Shown here piece by piece: positions 25,702 through 33,475 of a stretch of DNA of 64,000 nucleotides (position 1 is the first letter of the stretch; each line of letters opens with the position of its first letter). Origin of the DNA: CAYHHI01 sp964356335 (GTDB lineage Bacteria > Arandabacterota > Arandabacteria > Arandabacterales > Arandabacteraceae); assembly GCA_964356335.1 (NCBI GenBank), contig CAYHHI010000005.1:1-64000 (forward strand), written 5' to 3'. The notes beneath the pieces are model-generated. The model made no database searches. It saw only the letters and a program-made list of their open reading frames with translations, and was not told where the DNA came from. The position numbers were made by a program, and so were the translations under genes.

Positions 25702-25730
25702 TTGACTAATGAGGGAACCTCATGTAGGGT
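25702..25730 (+). promoter_or_regulatory. Candidate promoter of the PDZ gene with palindrome in its spacer
   Basis: TTGACT (25702-25707) and TAGGGT (25725-25730) are 17 bases apart. The spacer holds a perfect inverted repeat, ATGAGG-GAA-CCTCAT (25709-25723), centred between the boxes where MerR-type activators or some repressors bind. About 60 bases upstream of the PDZ start. Confidence 0.42.
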
Positions 25731-25791
25731 CTTGGGGTTCAAACCAAGTGTGGGGCAGAGCAGGGTAACCTCTGGAAAGGAGTGGGTAGTA

Positions 25792-26895
25792 ATGAAAGAG
25801 ACTGTCGCGATATTACGGCAATTTGTGGTTGTGCTGGCTATTGTCCTTACCCTTGGGATCCTTGGCGGGGCCTATGCAAAGGGCGAGGGTTGGCTGGGAG
25901 TAATGCTTCAGCCTTTGAACGATGACCTCAGGGAAGCCATGAACATCGGCAAAGACGTCACAGGAGTCCTGGTTGGCGACGTTATGGAAGACAGCCCCGC
26001 CGAAGCGGCCGGCATCGAAAAGGGAGATGTCATAATAGAAATTGACGGGACCGCGATTACCTCTGCGGATGACGCAATCACCAAAGTCAAATCCTTTGCC
26101 CCTGGCGACAACGCCAAGATTGTGGTTCTGCGAGACGGCGGGAAGGAGGTCGTCACTGCGGTGTTGGGCGAGCGCGAAACTGCCGAGAAGGAAATCGCCG
26201 ATAAGGATGTTGCCGAGGAGCAAGCCCCCGAGGTAGAAGACTATTACAATCTTAAGATTCCACGCATGGAACGCATCTTCAGAGACTTCAGGCCCGGGCC
26301 GGGTGGCTACCTGGGTGTGAGAGTCCAGGACATTTCCTCCGATCTCGGCCAGTATTTTGGCGTCGGTGAGGGGGAAGGAGTGCTCGTTCTTGAGGTGACC
26401 GACGACAGTCCTGCCCAGAAGGCGGGCTTGAAGGCCGGCGACGTAATAATCAAGGTGGACGGCAAGGACGTAACTTCCTCAGGCGAGCTCGTTAGGTACA
26501 TGAGGGAAAGTAAGCCCGGAGAGAAGGTCGATGTGACTCTGAAGCGCAGCCGCGAGACCAGGAGGATCGGGGTTGAGCTTGGCGAGGCGCCGGATGTCTC
26601 CAGGATCTTCATCAACGAAATCGGGAACCCCGGGGAGTTCCGGGGGCCGCGCTGTATGCCCGAAAGAGGGAAACGTGTGGAGAGTTTCAGGAGGATGAGG
26701 CCTGGCGAGCTCCGAGGGCCTTGCTGTATGCCCGAGAAAGGGAATCTCGAGAAGTCTTTCAGGATGATGAGGCCCGGCGAGCCAGGGCGTGATCTCAGGA
26801 AGGAGATGCGCGATGACATCAGGCAGGAAATCAACGACCTCAAGAAAGAGATCGAGAAGATGAGGGAGGAGATCGAAGCCCTCAGGAAGTCCTGA
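25792..26895 (+). CDS. Secreted two-PDZ protein with tandem repeats and coiled-coil tail
   Basis: 367 aa from ATG 25792 (AAGGAG nine bases upstream); the open frame extends further upstream without a ribosome site. A signal peptide (about 10-29, GAYA) precedes PDZ 1 (about 31-118: GWLGVMLQPL, SPAEAAGIEKGDVIIEIDG), an acidic linker, and PDZ 2 (about 165-265: GYLGVRVQDIS, SPAQKAGLKAGDVIIKVDG). There is no protease domain, unlike DegP/HtrA. Residues about 280-330 contain two 24-residue repeats with RCMPERGK/CCMPEKGN cores, then a charged coiled coil. It diverges from cusBAC. Role unknown; a periplasmic scaffold binding C-termini is plausible. Confidence 0.87.
   Translation: MKETVAILRQFVVVLAIVLTLGILGGAYAKGEGWLGVMLQPLNDDLREAMNIGKDVTGVLVGDVMEDSPAEAAGIEKGDVIIEIDGTAITSADDAITKVKSFAPGDNAKIVVLRDGGKEVVTAVLGERETAEKEIADKDVAEEQAPEVEDYYNLKIPRMERIFRDFRPGPGGYLGVRVQDISSDLGQYFGVGEGEGVLVLEVTDDSPAQKAGLKAGDVIIKVDGKDVTSSGELVRYMRESKPGEKVDVTLKRSRETRRIGVELGEAPDVSRIFINEIGNPGEFRGPRCMPERGKRVESFRRMRPGELRGPCCMPEKGNLEKSFRMMRPGEPGRDLRKEMRDDIRQEINDLKKEIEKMREEIEALRKS
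26629..26784 (+). repeat. Two 72-bp in-frame tandem repeats in the PDZ gene
   Basis: 26629-26700 and 26701-26772 encode 24-residue copies (PGEFRGPRCMPERGK... and PGELRGPCCMPEKGN...), with the start of a third (PGEP) at 26773-26784. The core GP-x-CMPE-[RK]-G contains one or two Cys and a Met. Confidence 0.8.
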
Positions 26896-27224
26896 CAGAG
26901 GGTATAAGACCTCAGTTCTTTTTTGAACGGGTGAGTGCCGGCTCGGAGAGCATCCTGGCCGGCACAATCTATGATGGGCGGGCGCCTGGGAAGTGTCTAG
27001 GCCAGGGGATGCCTGGGCGATAAGCAGTGAAGGCCGCTGAGGCTGCTACCATATTAGACTTGCGGGGGCTCACCTCGGCACGCCATAATCCCTATTATGT
27101 CGGACTCTGGCGCGCCTTGTATATTGTGCTTATTCAGCATCAGGACGCTTGCAACAAGCGATCTAGGTGGTATGGCAAATGAAAATGATAGGGAAAATCA
27201 GGTAGAACTGTTGGAAGCACAGAC
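26896..27224. other. Intergenic region after the PDZ gene, with a long hairpin
   Basis: 329 bases without a credible gene. GTGCCGGC (26935-26942) pairs perfectly with GCCGGCAC (26958-26965) across a 15-nt loop, 40 bases after the PDZ stop; a T-run precedes rather than follows it, so it is not a typical intrinsic terminator. The rest shows nothing recognisable. Confidence 0.5.
26935..26965 (+). terminator. Stem-loop downstream of the PDZ gene
   Basis: Eight perfect base pairs (GTGCCGGC/GCCGGCAC) around a 15-nt loop. Position suits transcript end or 3' stabilisation; the lack of a following T-tract lowers confidence in intrinsic termination. Confidence 0.35.
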
Positions 27225-28073
27225 ATGAAGCGAATCTCAAGAATGCGCCCTATGAAGAAGTGCCATGTGGGAGCGCGCCGCGTGAAAGCGTCGGTCGGCG
27301 TCGTCGCAGGTCTCTCGATTTCATTGCTCATCTGTTACGGCATCAACGGCATCAGTCGGGCGGGTGAGATGCCGGGTAAAGAAATACTGCTGCCTGAGAC
27401 TGTTGTGGGCGACCGCTTCTACAGCTACCTCATAGGGCTCATTGACGCCAACATCTGTGGGGTGGTGGATGACAGACAAATCAGCAAGGTTCTGCGAGAC
27501 TACAAGGGCAGGACCTCGATACCTTTTGAAGAGATTAAGGAGATCAAACGCGAATGTGTCAGCGGCTCCACGGTGCGCGACGTTTCGATCACCTTCAAAC
27601 GAAACCTCAGAACCCCGGTTCCATACAGCATCCTTGGCTATCACCCCGGCTCGGTAACGGCAAATCGGAAGGTGAGTTTTCTCGAGTGGTACATTCCATC
27701 AAAAAAGATCATCCTGAGCCTGACGGAATCGATCGAGCTCTCGCAGGTCTTTGTCTTCGGCGTCTACGAGGGGTGGGCCATCGTGGACATCGATGCATGG
27801 ATTGAAAAGCTGTTTGGCGGGCTCCTGGATGATACGCGCATCGTCGTCATCGTGCTCTTCAAGTACAAGGATGAATGGCACGGCCTTGCTGCAGGCTATG
27901 ACCGTTCGGGCAATGGACGGAGCGGCATCTTCAACTTCCGGACCAACAAGATCCTCTTCCCGACACCACGGGAACTCCAGGCCCTTGCTCCCTATTTCAG
28001 GAATTTCGTGGTTCGGACCAAACACCTCACTGCACCATCTCCGCCGGCAAGCAAGTGGAAGCCTGCCAAGTGA
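27225..28073 (+). CDS. Hypothetical exported protein
   Basis: 282 aa, not recognised. A basic N-terminus (about 20 residues with several Arg/Lys) is followed by a hydrophobic signal/anchor (about residues 25-42). The rest is soluble, mixed alpha/beta, with notable segments DANICGVVDDRQISKVLRD, FLEWYIPSKKIILSL and GRSGIFNFRTNKILFPTP. Cys residues are few. No transmembrane helix after the signal is certain, although IVVIVLF is a buried strand. GGAAG precedes the ATG. It is flanked by the PDZ gene and, convergently, an FmdB zinc ribbon; no functional link is visible. Confidence 0.68.
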   Translation: MKRISRMRPMKKCHVGARRVKASVGVVAGLSISLLICYGINGISRAGEMPGKEILLPETVVGDRFYSYLIGLIDANICGVVDDRQISKVLRDYKGRTSIPFEEIKEIKRECVSGSTVRDVSITFKRNLRTPVPYSILGYHPGSVTANRKVSFLEWYIPSKKIILSLTESIELSQVFVFGVYEGWAIVDIDAWIEKLFGGLLDDTRIVVIVLFKYKDEWHGLAAGYDRSGNGRSGIFNFRTNKILFPTPRELQALAPYFRNFVVRTKHLTAPSPPASKWKPAK

Positions 28074-28105
28074 AAGCGGCGACCACCTGTCGCCTCGGCC
28101 TATAC

Positions 28106-28312
28106 TCAACGAAACCGCTTTGAGGTCGTCCTGGTATCACACGAAGAGGCTTCGCCCTTGCGGCTGGAAAAAAGCGAGAGCTTCCTGCCGATGTCTTTAG
28201 ACCCACAGTTGGGGCAGATTGTCTTGTCAGACCTGTGATCTGACTCTCTCCCCAAGTCGATGCTCTCAAACTGACAACCACATCCGCTGCACTTGTATTC
28301 TCTGATAGGCAA
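28106..28312 (-). CDS. FmdB-family zinc ribbon protein
   Basis: 68 aa. Begins MPIREYKCSGCGCQFES and continues to TICPNCGSKDIGRKLSLF, the FmdB_Reg zinc ribbon with four Cys in two CxxC pairs. These small proteins occur widely; the FmdB name comes from a putative regulator of an amidase/formamidase operon and the general function is unknown. Divergent from the nucleotidyltransferase-like gene. Its C-terminus is Ser/Thr/Arg-rich and variable. Confidence 0.85.
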   Translation of the reverse strand: MPIREYKCSGCGCQFESIDLGRESDHRSDKTICPNCGSKDIGRKLSLFSSRKGEASSCDTRTTSKRFR

Positions 28313-28382
28313 GCTCCTACCTCCTTTCTGCGGTCTTATGATGCACCTAAAGAGAATAAGGTTTCATGTCGAAGGTTTGATG

Positions 28383-28411
28383 TTGACCGCATCGCTGGGA
28401 GCCTCTAAAGT
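28383..28411 (+). promoter_or_regulatory. Candidate promoter of the nucleotidyltransferase-like gene
   Basis: TTGACC (28383-28388) and TAAAGT (28406-28411) with an optimal 17-base spacer, 31 bases upstream of the ATG at 28443. This also argues against longer upstream starts for that gene. Confidence 0.6.
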
Positions 28412-28442
28412 AAAAGCCGAGGGTTCTTCTATGGAGGTAGGT

Positions 28443-29726
28443 ATGGCTCGGCCTCTCATTGTCTTTGAAGACGATGGCGTTTCTCGCCTTTATCCCCTTA
28501 CGCTGACACGACCCGTGTTCGATCTGGTGTGTGGAATACTATCCCTCGGCGACAAATTCCGCGTAGGGCTTGGGCGCGGGTCGCGGGGAGGGTCTGAGGG
28601 AGAGCCCGGGAGCCCCGATCTGCGATTTCACATGCGAGCCTACCTCGGGTCCGAAGTCCCAGATGCTGTTGTCTCATATACCGATCTCTATCGTGCCTCC
28701 GACCTTCTGACATTCATAAATGGCCGCTTGATATTCTGCGAGAAAGTCTTCGAGAAGATGGACTTTACCTGGGTCGGCAAATATGTCTCGGGCGGCACGG
28801 TGATCGCCGCAACCCTCCCGAAGGACCGTGGTGCGATGCTCAACGGGCGCGTCGGCACTCCTCTTGATTCGAAAGTGTTCGCAGATCTGCCGGCAAGGCC
28901 GGTCGATGCTTGTGTCATCACCTATCCCTGGGATTTGGTCAATCTGAATGGCGACGAGATAAAGAGCGACTTCCTGCGGCTCGGCGGAAGGGGGTTGGAA
29001 ATCGAACCGCCGCCCGGCGTCTTCTTCGCCAACCAGGACGCCATAAGAATCGCAAAGGATGTGACTCTGACTCCCGGCGTCGTGATAGATGCTTCCGAGG
29101 GTCCTGTAAACATCGAGAGCGGCGCCGTAGTGATGGCCAATGCTTCGCTGCGGGGCCCGCTTCACATTGGCCCGGGAAGCGTTATCAAGATGGGCGCAAC
29201 GATCTACGGTGAGACGACGATCGGGCCTGTCTGCAAGATCGGTGGTGAGGTGGGAGAGACCATCATCCAGGGTTACTCCAATAAGCAACATGAAGGCTTC
29301 GTGGGACACTCCTACCTGGGCGAGTGGACGAACCTAGGCGCGGGCACAACTACAAGCGACATGAAGAACAACTACTCCACGGTCAAGGTCTCGATCGACG
29401 GCGAGTCGGTTGACTCGGGCCAGATGTTCGTCGGCCTCTTCATGGGCGACCATTCCAAGTCCGGCATCGGAACAATCTTCAACGCGGGTACGACGGTCGG
29501 CGTCTCGTGCAATGTCTATGGCGGAGATTATCCTCCAAAGCACATTCCTTCATTTGCCTGGGGCGGTAGTGCGGCGTTTGAGGAACACGACATTGAAGCG
29601 GCGCTTGAGACTGCGCGGCGCGCGATGGAGAGGCGAGGCCGCGTGTTCGGTTCCAGGGACGAAGCGATTTTGAAGAAAGTGTTCGAGCTCACCGGGGACG
29701 AGCGCAAAGTTTTCCTGCATAAGTAG
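28443..29726 (+). CDS. GlmU-like sugar nucleotidyltransferase/left-handed beta-helix protein
   Basis: 427 aa from ATG 28443 (GGAGGTAGGT upstream). Resembles the alternative GlmU-like family found in Bacteroidetes: an N-terminal nucleotidyltransferase-like domain (MARPLIVFEDDGVSRLYPLT, then TRPVFDLVCGILSLGDK) and a C-terminal left-handed beta-helix acyltransferase domain (about residues 245-385) with hexapeptide repeats such as GPVCKIGGEVGETIIQGYSN, HEGFVGHSYLGEWTNLGAG and HSKSGIGTIFNAGTTVG. The GGxGTRL loop of classical sugar nucleotidyltransferases is absent. Probably makes or modifies an activated amino sugar for the envelope. The kinase gene follows after seven bases. Confidence 0.82.
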   Translation: MARPLIVFEDDGVSRLYPLTLTRPVFDLVCGILSLGDKFRVGLGRGSRGGSEGEPGSPDLRFHMRAYLGSEVPDAVVSYTDLYRASDLLTFINGRLIFCEKVFEKMDFTWVGKYVSGGTVIAATLPKDRGAMLNGRVGTPLDSKVFADLPARPVDACVITYPWDLVNLNGDEIKSDFLRLGGRGLEIEPPPGVFFANQDAIRIAKDVTLTPGVVIDASEGPVNIESGAVVMANASLRGPLHIGPGSVIKMGATIYGETTIGPVCKIGGEVGETIIQGYSNKQHEGFVGHSYLGEWTNLGAGTTTSDMKNNYSTVKVSIDGESVDSGQMFVGLFMGDHSKSGIGTIFNAGTTVGVSCNVYGGDYPPKHIPSFAWGGSAAFEEHDIEAALETARRAMERRGRVFGSRDEAILKKVFELTGDERKVFLHK

Positions 29727-29733
29727 AGATTGC

Positions 29734-32700
29734 ATGCCTATGGAACGCTGTCCGCAGTGCGGCCGAGAGGTGGCTACCCACAGCGAGAAATGTCCAACCT
29801 GCGGGCTCACCCTCGGTCAGGTCGACTTCACAAAGCTCTCCGAGCCGGCTCTGCGTGAAAGTGGCGCCCCCCAGCCGGAGGAGCAGGCACTGGCCGCGGG
29901 GCGCGTGCTTGGCGGAAGGTACGAGATCCTCGGAGTGCTCGGCAAAGGGGGGATGGGTTGGGTCTATAGGGCTCGCGACCGGGAAATCGACAAACTGATC
30001 GCGCTCAAGGTGATCAGGCGGGATCTCGCAAAAGACGAAACCGTCATCAGACGCTTCAGAGACGAGATAATCCTAGCGAGGAAGGTCACCCACAAGAATG
30101 TTCTGCGCATCTACGATATTGCCGAGGCCGAAGGCATCAAATTCATCTCAATGCCTTACATCGAGGGGAAGGACCTCAAAGCCCTGATCACTGAAAAGGG
30201 CGCTCTCAGCATTGATCAATCCGTCAGCATCGCCCGGCAGGTTGCCGAGGCCTTGAAGTGCGCCCACGAAGCGGGGGTCATTCATCGGGATCTCAAACCG
30301 CAGAACATCATGATCGACCGCGAGGGAACCGCATATGTGACCGACTTCGGAATTGCCAAGAGTACCGAAGCCGGCGGACTCACCGTGACCGGCCAGATCA
30401 TCGGGACACCTGAATACATGTCGCCTGAGCAGGCCGAAGGTTGCGACGTCGATCACCGGACGGACATCTATTCTTTCGGGCTTGTGCTTTATGAAATGCT
30501 CACGGGTGCGGTTGCCTTCAAAGCAGACAGCATCATATCGACACTTATGAAGCGCTTGCGGGAACGCGCCGAGCCGCCGTCAAGGACCAACCCGTCGGTT
30601 CCCGAGTGGCTTGACAAGCTTACGATGAAAGCTCTTGAGCGAAGCCTGGATGATAGATACTCCTCCGTAGATCAGGTGCTTGCGGATATCGAAAGCCAGA
30701 CCGTGAAGCTCCGCCGGAGATTGAGGCTGCGGACCCTCGCGATCGTGCTTGCTCTTGCCGGTGCCGGAGGTGTCGCCGCATTCTTTCTGGTCCTCAGACC
30801 GACCCTCATCATGCATAAGCCGACCAAGATCTATCTGGCGGTTCTGCCCTTCGAGAACGCGACCAAAGAAAGTGAACTGGACTGGCTGGTCTCAGGCATT
30901 CCCGATAATCTTACCGCCGATCTCGCGCAATCGAAGTTCTTTAGAATCATGAGTGCCGAGAGGCTGCGACAGGTTGCCCACGATATGGGCGCAGGCCTGA
31001 GTGACCTCACGACGCCGGAAGCGGTGAGCCGCCTGGCCAAGGCCACTGATCTGGATGCCATTGCGGCGGGCAGCTTCATCAAGTCCGGCGATAAGATACG
31101 AATAACCCTTAAGGTTGAGGATGCCCGCGACCGGGAGATAATAGGCACGAGAATCGTGGAGGGTTCGGAGGGCGAATTACTTGACATGATCGACGATCTC
31201 ACGAGGCAGGCCAAGCAGATCTTTAGCCTCAGTCAGAAAGACATAGACGCGGATCTCGACAAACAGGTGGCTCTCCAGCGCACCAGATCTGTGAAGGCTG
31301 CGTCCGAGTTTGCCAAGGGTTTGGATTTCTCATACAAGGGAGCATATCTCGATGCTGCTAAGGCCTTTGAGGCTGCAGTGGGCTCCGATCCGGATTTCGC
31401 GATGGCATACGCAAAGGCCGCGGAGGTATACCAGAATCTCGGCTACGATGACAAGGCGGAGAGATTCTCTTTCACTGCTGTGGACAAAGCTCTCAAGTTC
31501 ATGGATCGGGTCTCGCCGGCAGATAGGACTTTCATAATGGCGGGACATGCCAACATCACTCATAATACTGACGAGGCGATACAATCGTATAAGGATTTCA
31601 TCGCTGCCTACCCGGATGACCCCGAAGGCTACTACAATCTCGGGTTCACTTATGCCTCATTGAGCGAGTGGATTCTCGCTGCCGAGAATTTCAAGAAAGC
31701 CATCGGCCTCGATCCCAAGTTCAGTTCTGCAAGATTCGAGCTTGGGAAAGTTCTGATAAATCAGGATGCCCTTGATCAGGCGCTCGCCGAGCTCGAGCGT
31801 GCCCAGACGATTTACAAAGATATGGGTAACAAAGAAGGCGAGGCGGGCGTACTCAACGCAATCGGCGTCGTGTACAAGCGCAAGAATGACTTTGCGAAGG
31901 CCATAAGTTACTACGAGGCCTCGATGAAGCTCAAGGAGGAACTGGGCGACAAGCGCGGCATAGCGGCAAGCCTGGGCAACATTGGGCTGGTTTACGAAAT
32001 AACGGGCAAGCGGGACCAGGCCCTCGCGGTCCTGGAGAAATCGCTGGAGATCAAGAAAGAGATAGGCGACAAGCTCGGTATCTCGACCGCCCTCAATAAG
32101 ATCGGTCAGATCTATCAAGCCGACGGCAAATTCGAAGAGGCGCTCGCCAACTTTGAAAGGAGCTATGAGATACGGAAGGAGGTCGGCTCCAGGGACCTCA
32201 TGGCATCGTCCTTGTCTGATATGGGCACGGTCTATTCCAAGATGGGCAGGTATGACAAGTCAGTTGCGATGGATTCTCTGGCGCTGGCCCTGAGGACTGA
32301 GACGGGCGATGTCCGGGATCAGGCGCAGAGCCTGAGGAACATCGCTAGTACGCTGGTCAACAGGGGCCGTTTGCAAGATGCTCGGTCGCATCTGGACCAG
32401 GCCATCGCCATTGACACCCAGATCGGCGACGCGAGGCTCCTCGCCAAGGATCATCAGGCACTGGCGAGCTACTATCTCACGAAAGGCCTAGTAGATAGTG
32501 CCATCGTGTTTCTGTCCAATGCGCTCGAAGCTCAGAGATCGATGGAGGAAAAACCGGGGACCGCCGTCACCATGAACCTTCAGGGGGAAGCCTATCTTCG
32601 CAAGGGCGATTACAAGCAGGCCCTTGCCAATTTTGACGGCGCGATCGAGATTACGAGCGGGATTGGAGAGAAGGAGATCACGGCCGATGCCTTGATCGGC

Positions 32701-33405
32701 AAGGCGCAGGCCTTCTACGCACTGGACTATCTGCCGGGCATGGACTCGACGCTTGCCGCCGTTGGCTCATCTGGTGAAGCGACCATGAGCCACCAGTTCA
32801 GATGTCAATTGAATATGGTAAGGGTTGAGAGACTACACGCAGGCGGCCGGTTTGCGGACACACCTCAGGCCTGCGACGAGATCATGTCAGCCATTGGGCA
32901 TGAGGACGTACGTTGCCGGGCAATGACCATGCTCCTCTGTGCCAGAGCCCGATTGGCCATGGACAGGGCTGACGAAGCGAGCAAAGTTCTTGAAACCACG
33001 CGGGACGAGGCTCTCAAGCATGGTTTGCGTGACTTGGCGAGTGAGTCGCTCCGCTTGCTTGCCGAGCTCCATTCAAAACAGGGGAAACCGCAGGAGGCCT
33101 TGAGAGAATGCGACGAGGCCCTGAAAATCGCCGACGACTTAGGGATTTCCGAGGTTGACTACCTTTTCACCTGCGGAGACGTGAGGTTTGCAGCGGGCGA
33201 CCACGAAGGTGCGGCGGGCTTTTACGGGCGCGCGCTTGACCAGGTTGGTGCTGTGTTCGATACCAAGTGTCCGCGTCGCGCCAGGCAAGCTTACCTCTCG
33301 CTCAAGAACGTCCCTGGTCATGTTAAGGGCCTTGAGGACCTTCTCGCCGGCACGGGTCGCGAGGTCGAAGCACGTACCTATAAAGCCAGATTTGGCTTGA
33401 AATAA
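29734..33405 (+). CDS. Transmembrane Ser/Thr protein kinase with zinc ribbon and extended TPR domain
   Basis: 1223 aa. Domains in order: zinc ribbon CPQC...CPTC (Cys6, 9, 20, 23); PknB-type kinase (about 60-325) with GKGGMGWVY loop, Lys92, HRDLKPQN (catalytic Asp186), DFG (204-206) and GTPEYMSPEQ; transmembrane helix (about 333-355); a FlgO/TolB-like module starting KIYLAVLPFENATKESELDW (about 365-500); then roughly 15 TPR units to the C-terminus (e.g. ALANFERSYEIRKEVG). All kinase residues needed for activity are present. The TPR part should be outside the cytoplasm and sense or scaffold. It follows the nucleotidyltransferase-like gene by seven bases; an FHA-GAF-SpoIIE phosphatase is encoded two genes away. 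Confidence 0.94.
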   Translation: MPMERCPQCGREVATHSEKCPTCGLTLGQVDFTKLSEPALRESGAPQPEEQALAAGRVLGGRYEILGVLGKGGMGWVYRARDREIDKLIALKVIRRDLAKDETVIRRFRDEIILARKVTHKNVLRIYDIAEAEGIKFISMPYIEGKDLKALITEKGALSIDQSVSIARQVAEALKCAHEAGVIHRDLKPQNIMIDREGTAYVTDFGIAKSTEAGGLTVTGQIIGTPEYMSPEQAEGCDVDHRTDIYSFGLVLYEMLTGAVAFKADSIISTLMKRLRERAEPPSRTNPSVPEWLDKLTMKALERSLDDRYSSVDQVLADIESQTVKLRRRLRLRTLAIVLALAGAGGVAAFFLVLRPTLIMHKPTKIYLAVLPFENATKESELDWLVSGIPDNLTADLAQSKFFRIMSAERLRQVAHDMGAGLSDLTTPEAVSRLAKATDLDAIAAGSFIKSGDKIRITLKVEDARDREIIGTRIVEGSEGELLDMIDDLTRQAKQIFSLSQKDIDADLDKQVALQRTRSVKAASEFAKGLDFSYKGAYLDAAKAFEAAVGSDPDFAMAYAKAAEVYQNLGYDDKAERFSFTAVDKALKFMDRVSPADRTFIMAGHANITHNTDEAIQSYKDFIAAYPDDPEGYYNLGFTYASLSEWILAAENFKKAIGLDPKFSSARFELGKVLINQDALDQALAELERAQTIYKDMGNKEGEAGVLNAIGVVYKRKNDFAKAISYYEASMKLKEELGDKRGIAASLGNIGLVYEITGKRDQALAVLEKSLEIKKEIGDKLGISTALNKIGQIYQADGKFEEALANFERSYEIRKEVGSRDLMASSLSDMGTVYSKMGRYDKSVAMDSLALALRTETGDVRDQAQSLRNIASTLVNRGRLQDARSHLDQAIAIDTQIGDARLLAKDHQALASYYLTKGLVDSAIVFLSNALEAQRSMEEKPGTAVTMNLQGEAYLRKGDYKQALANFDGAIEITSGIGEKEITADALIGKAQAFYALDYLPGMDSTLAAVGSSGEATMSHQFRCQLNMVRVERLHAGGRFADTPQACDEIMSAIGHEDVRCRAMTMLLCARARLAMDRADEASKVLETTRDEALKHGLRDLASESLRLLAELHSKQGKPQEALRECDEALKIADDLGISEVDYLFTCGDVRFAAGDHEGAAGFYGRALDQVGAVFDTKCPRRARQAYLSLKNVPGHVKGLEDLLAGTGREVEARTYKARFGLK

Positions 33406-33475
33406 GAACTTCGGAGTGCTACACTAAGCACCGTAAGAGTCGCGAAAGTCTCATCATTCTCCAAGGAGGCAGATC

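Noticed and set aside
25736..25745. GGTTCAAACC resembling a tRNA T-arm, considered because a Sec tRNA would fit the predicted selenoprotein
   Set aside because: No acceptor stem, anticodon arm or long variable arm can be built around it, and there is no UCA anticodon loop; it is part of the PDZ gene leader.
26938..27224. Possible CRISPR or other short-repeat array in the larger gaps
   Set aside because: No regularly spaced identical repeats of CRISPR length occur here or in any other gap of the window.
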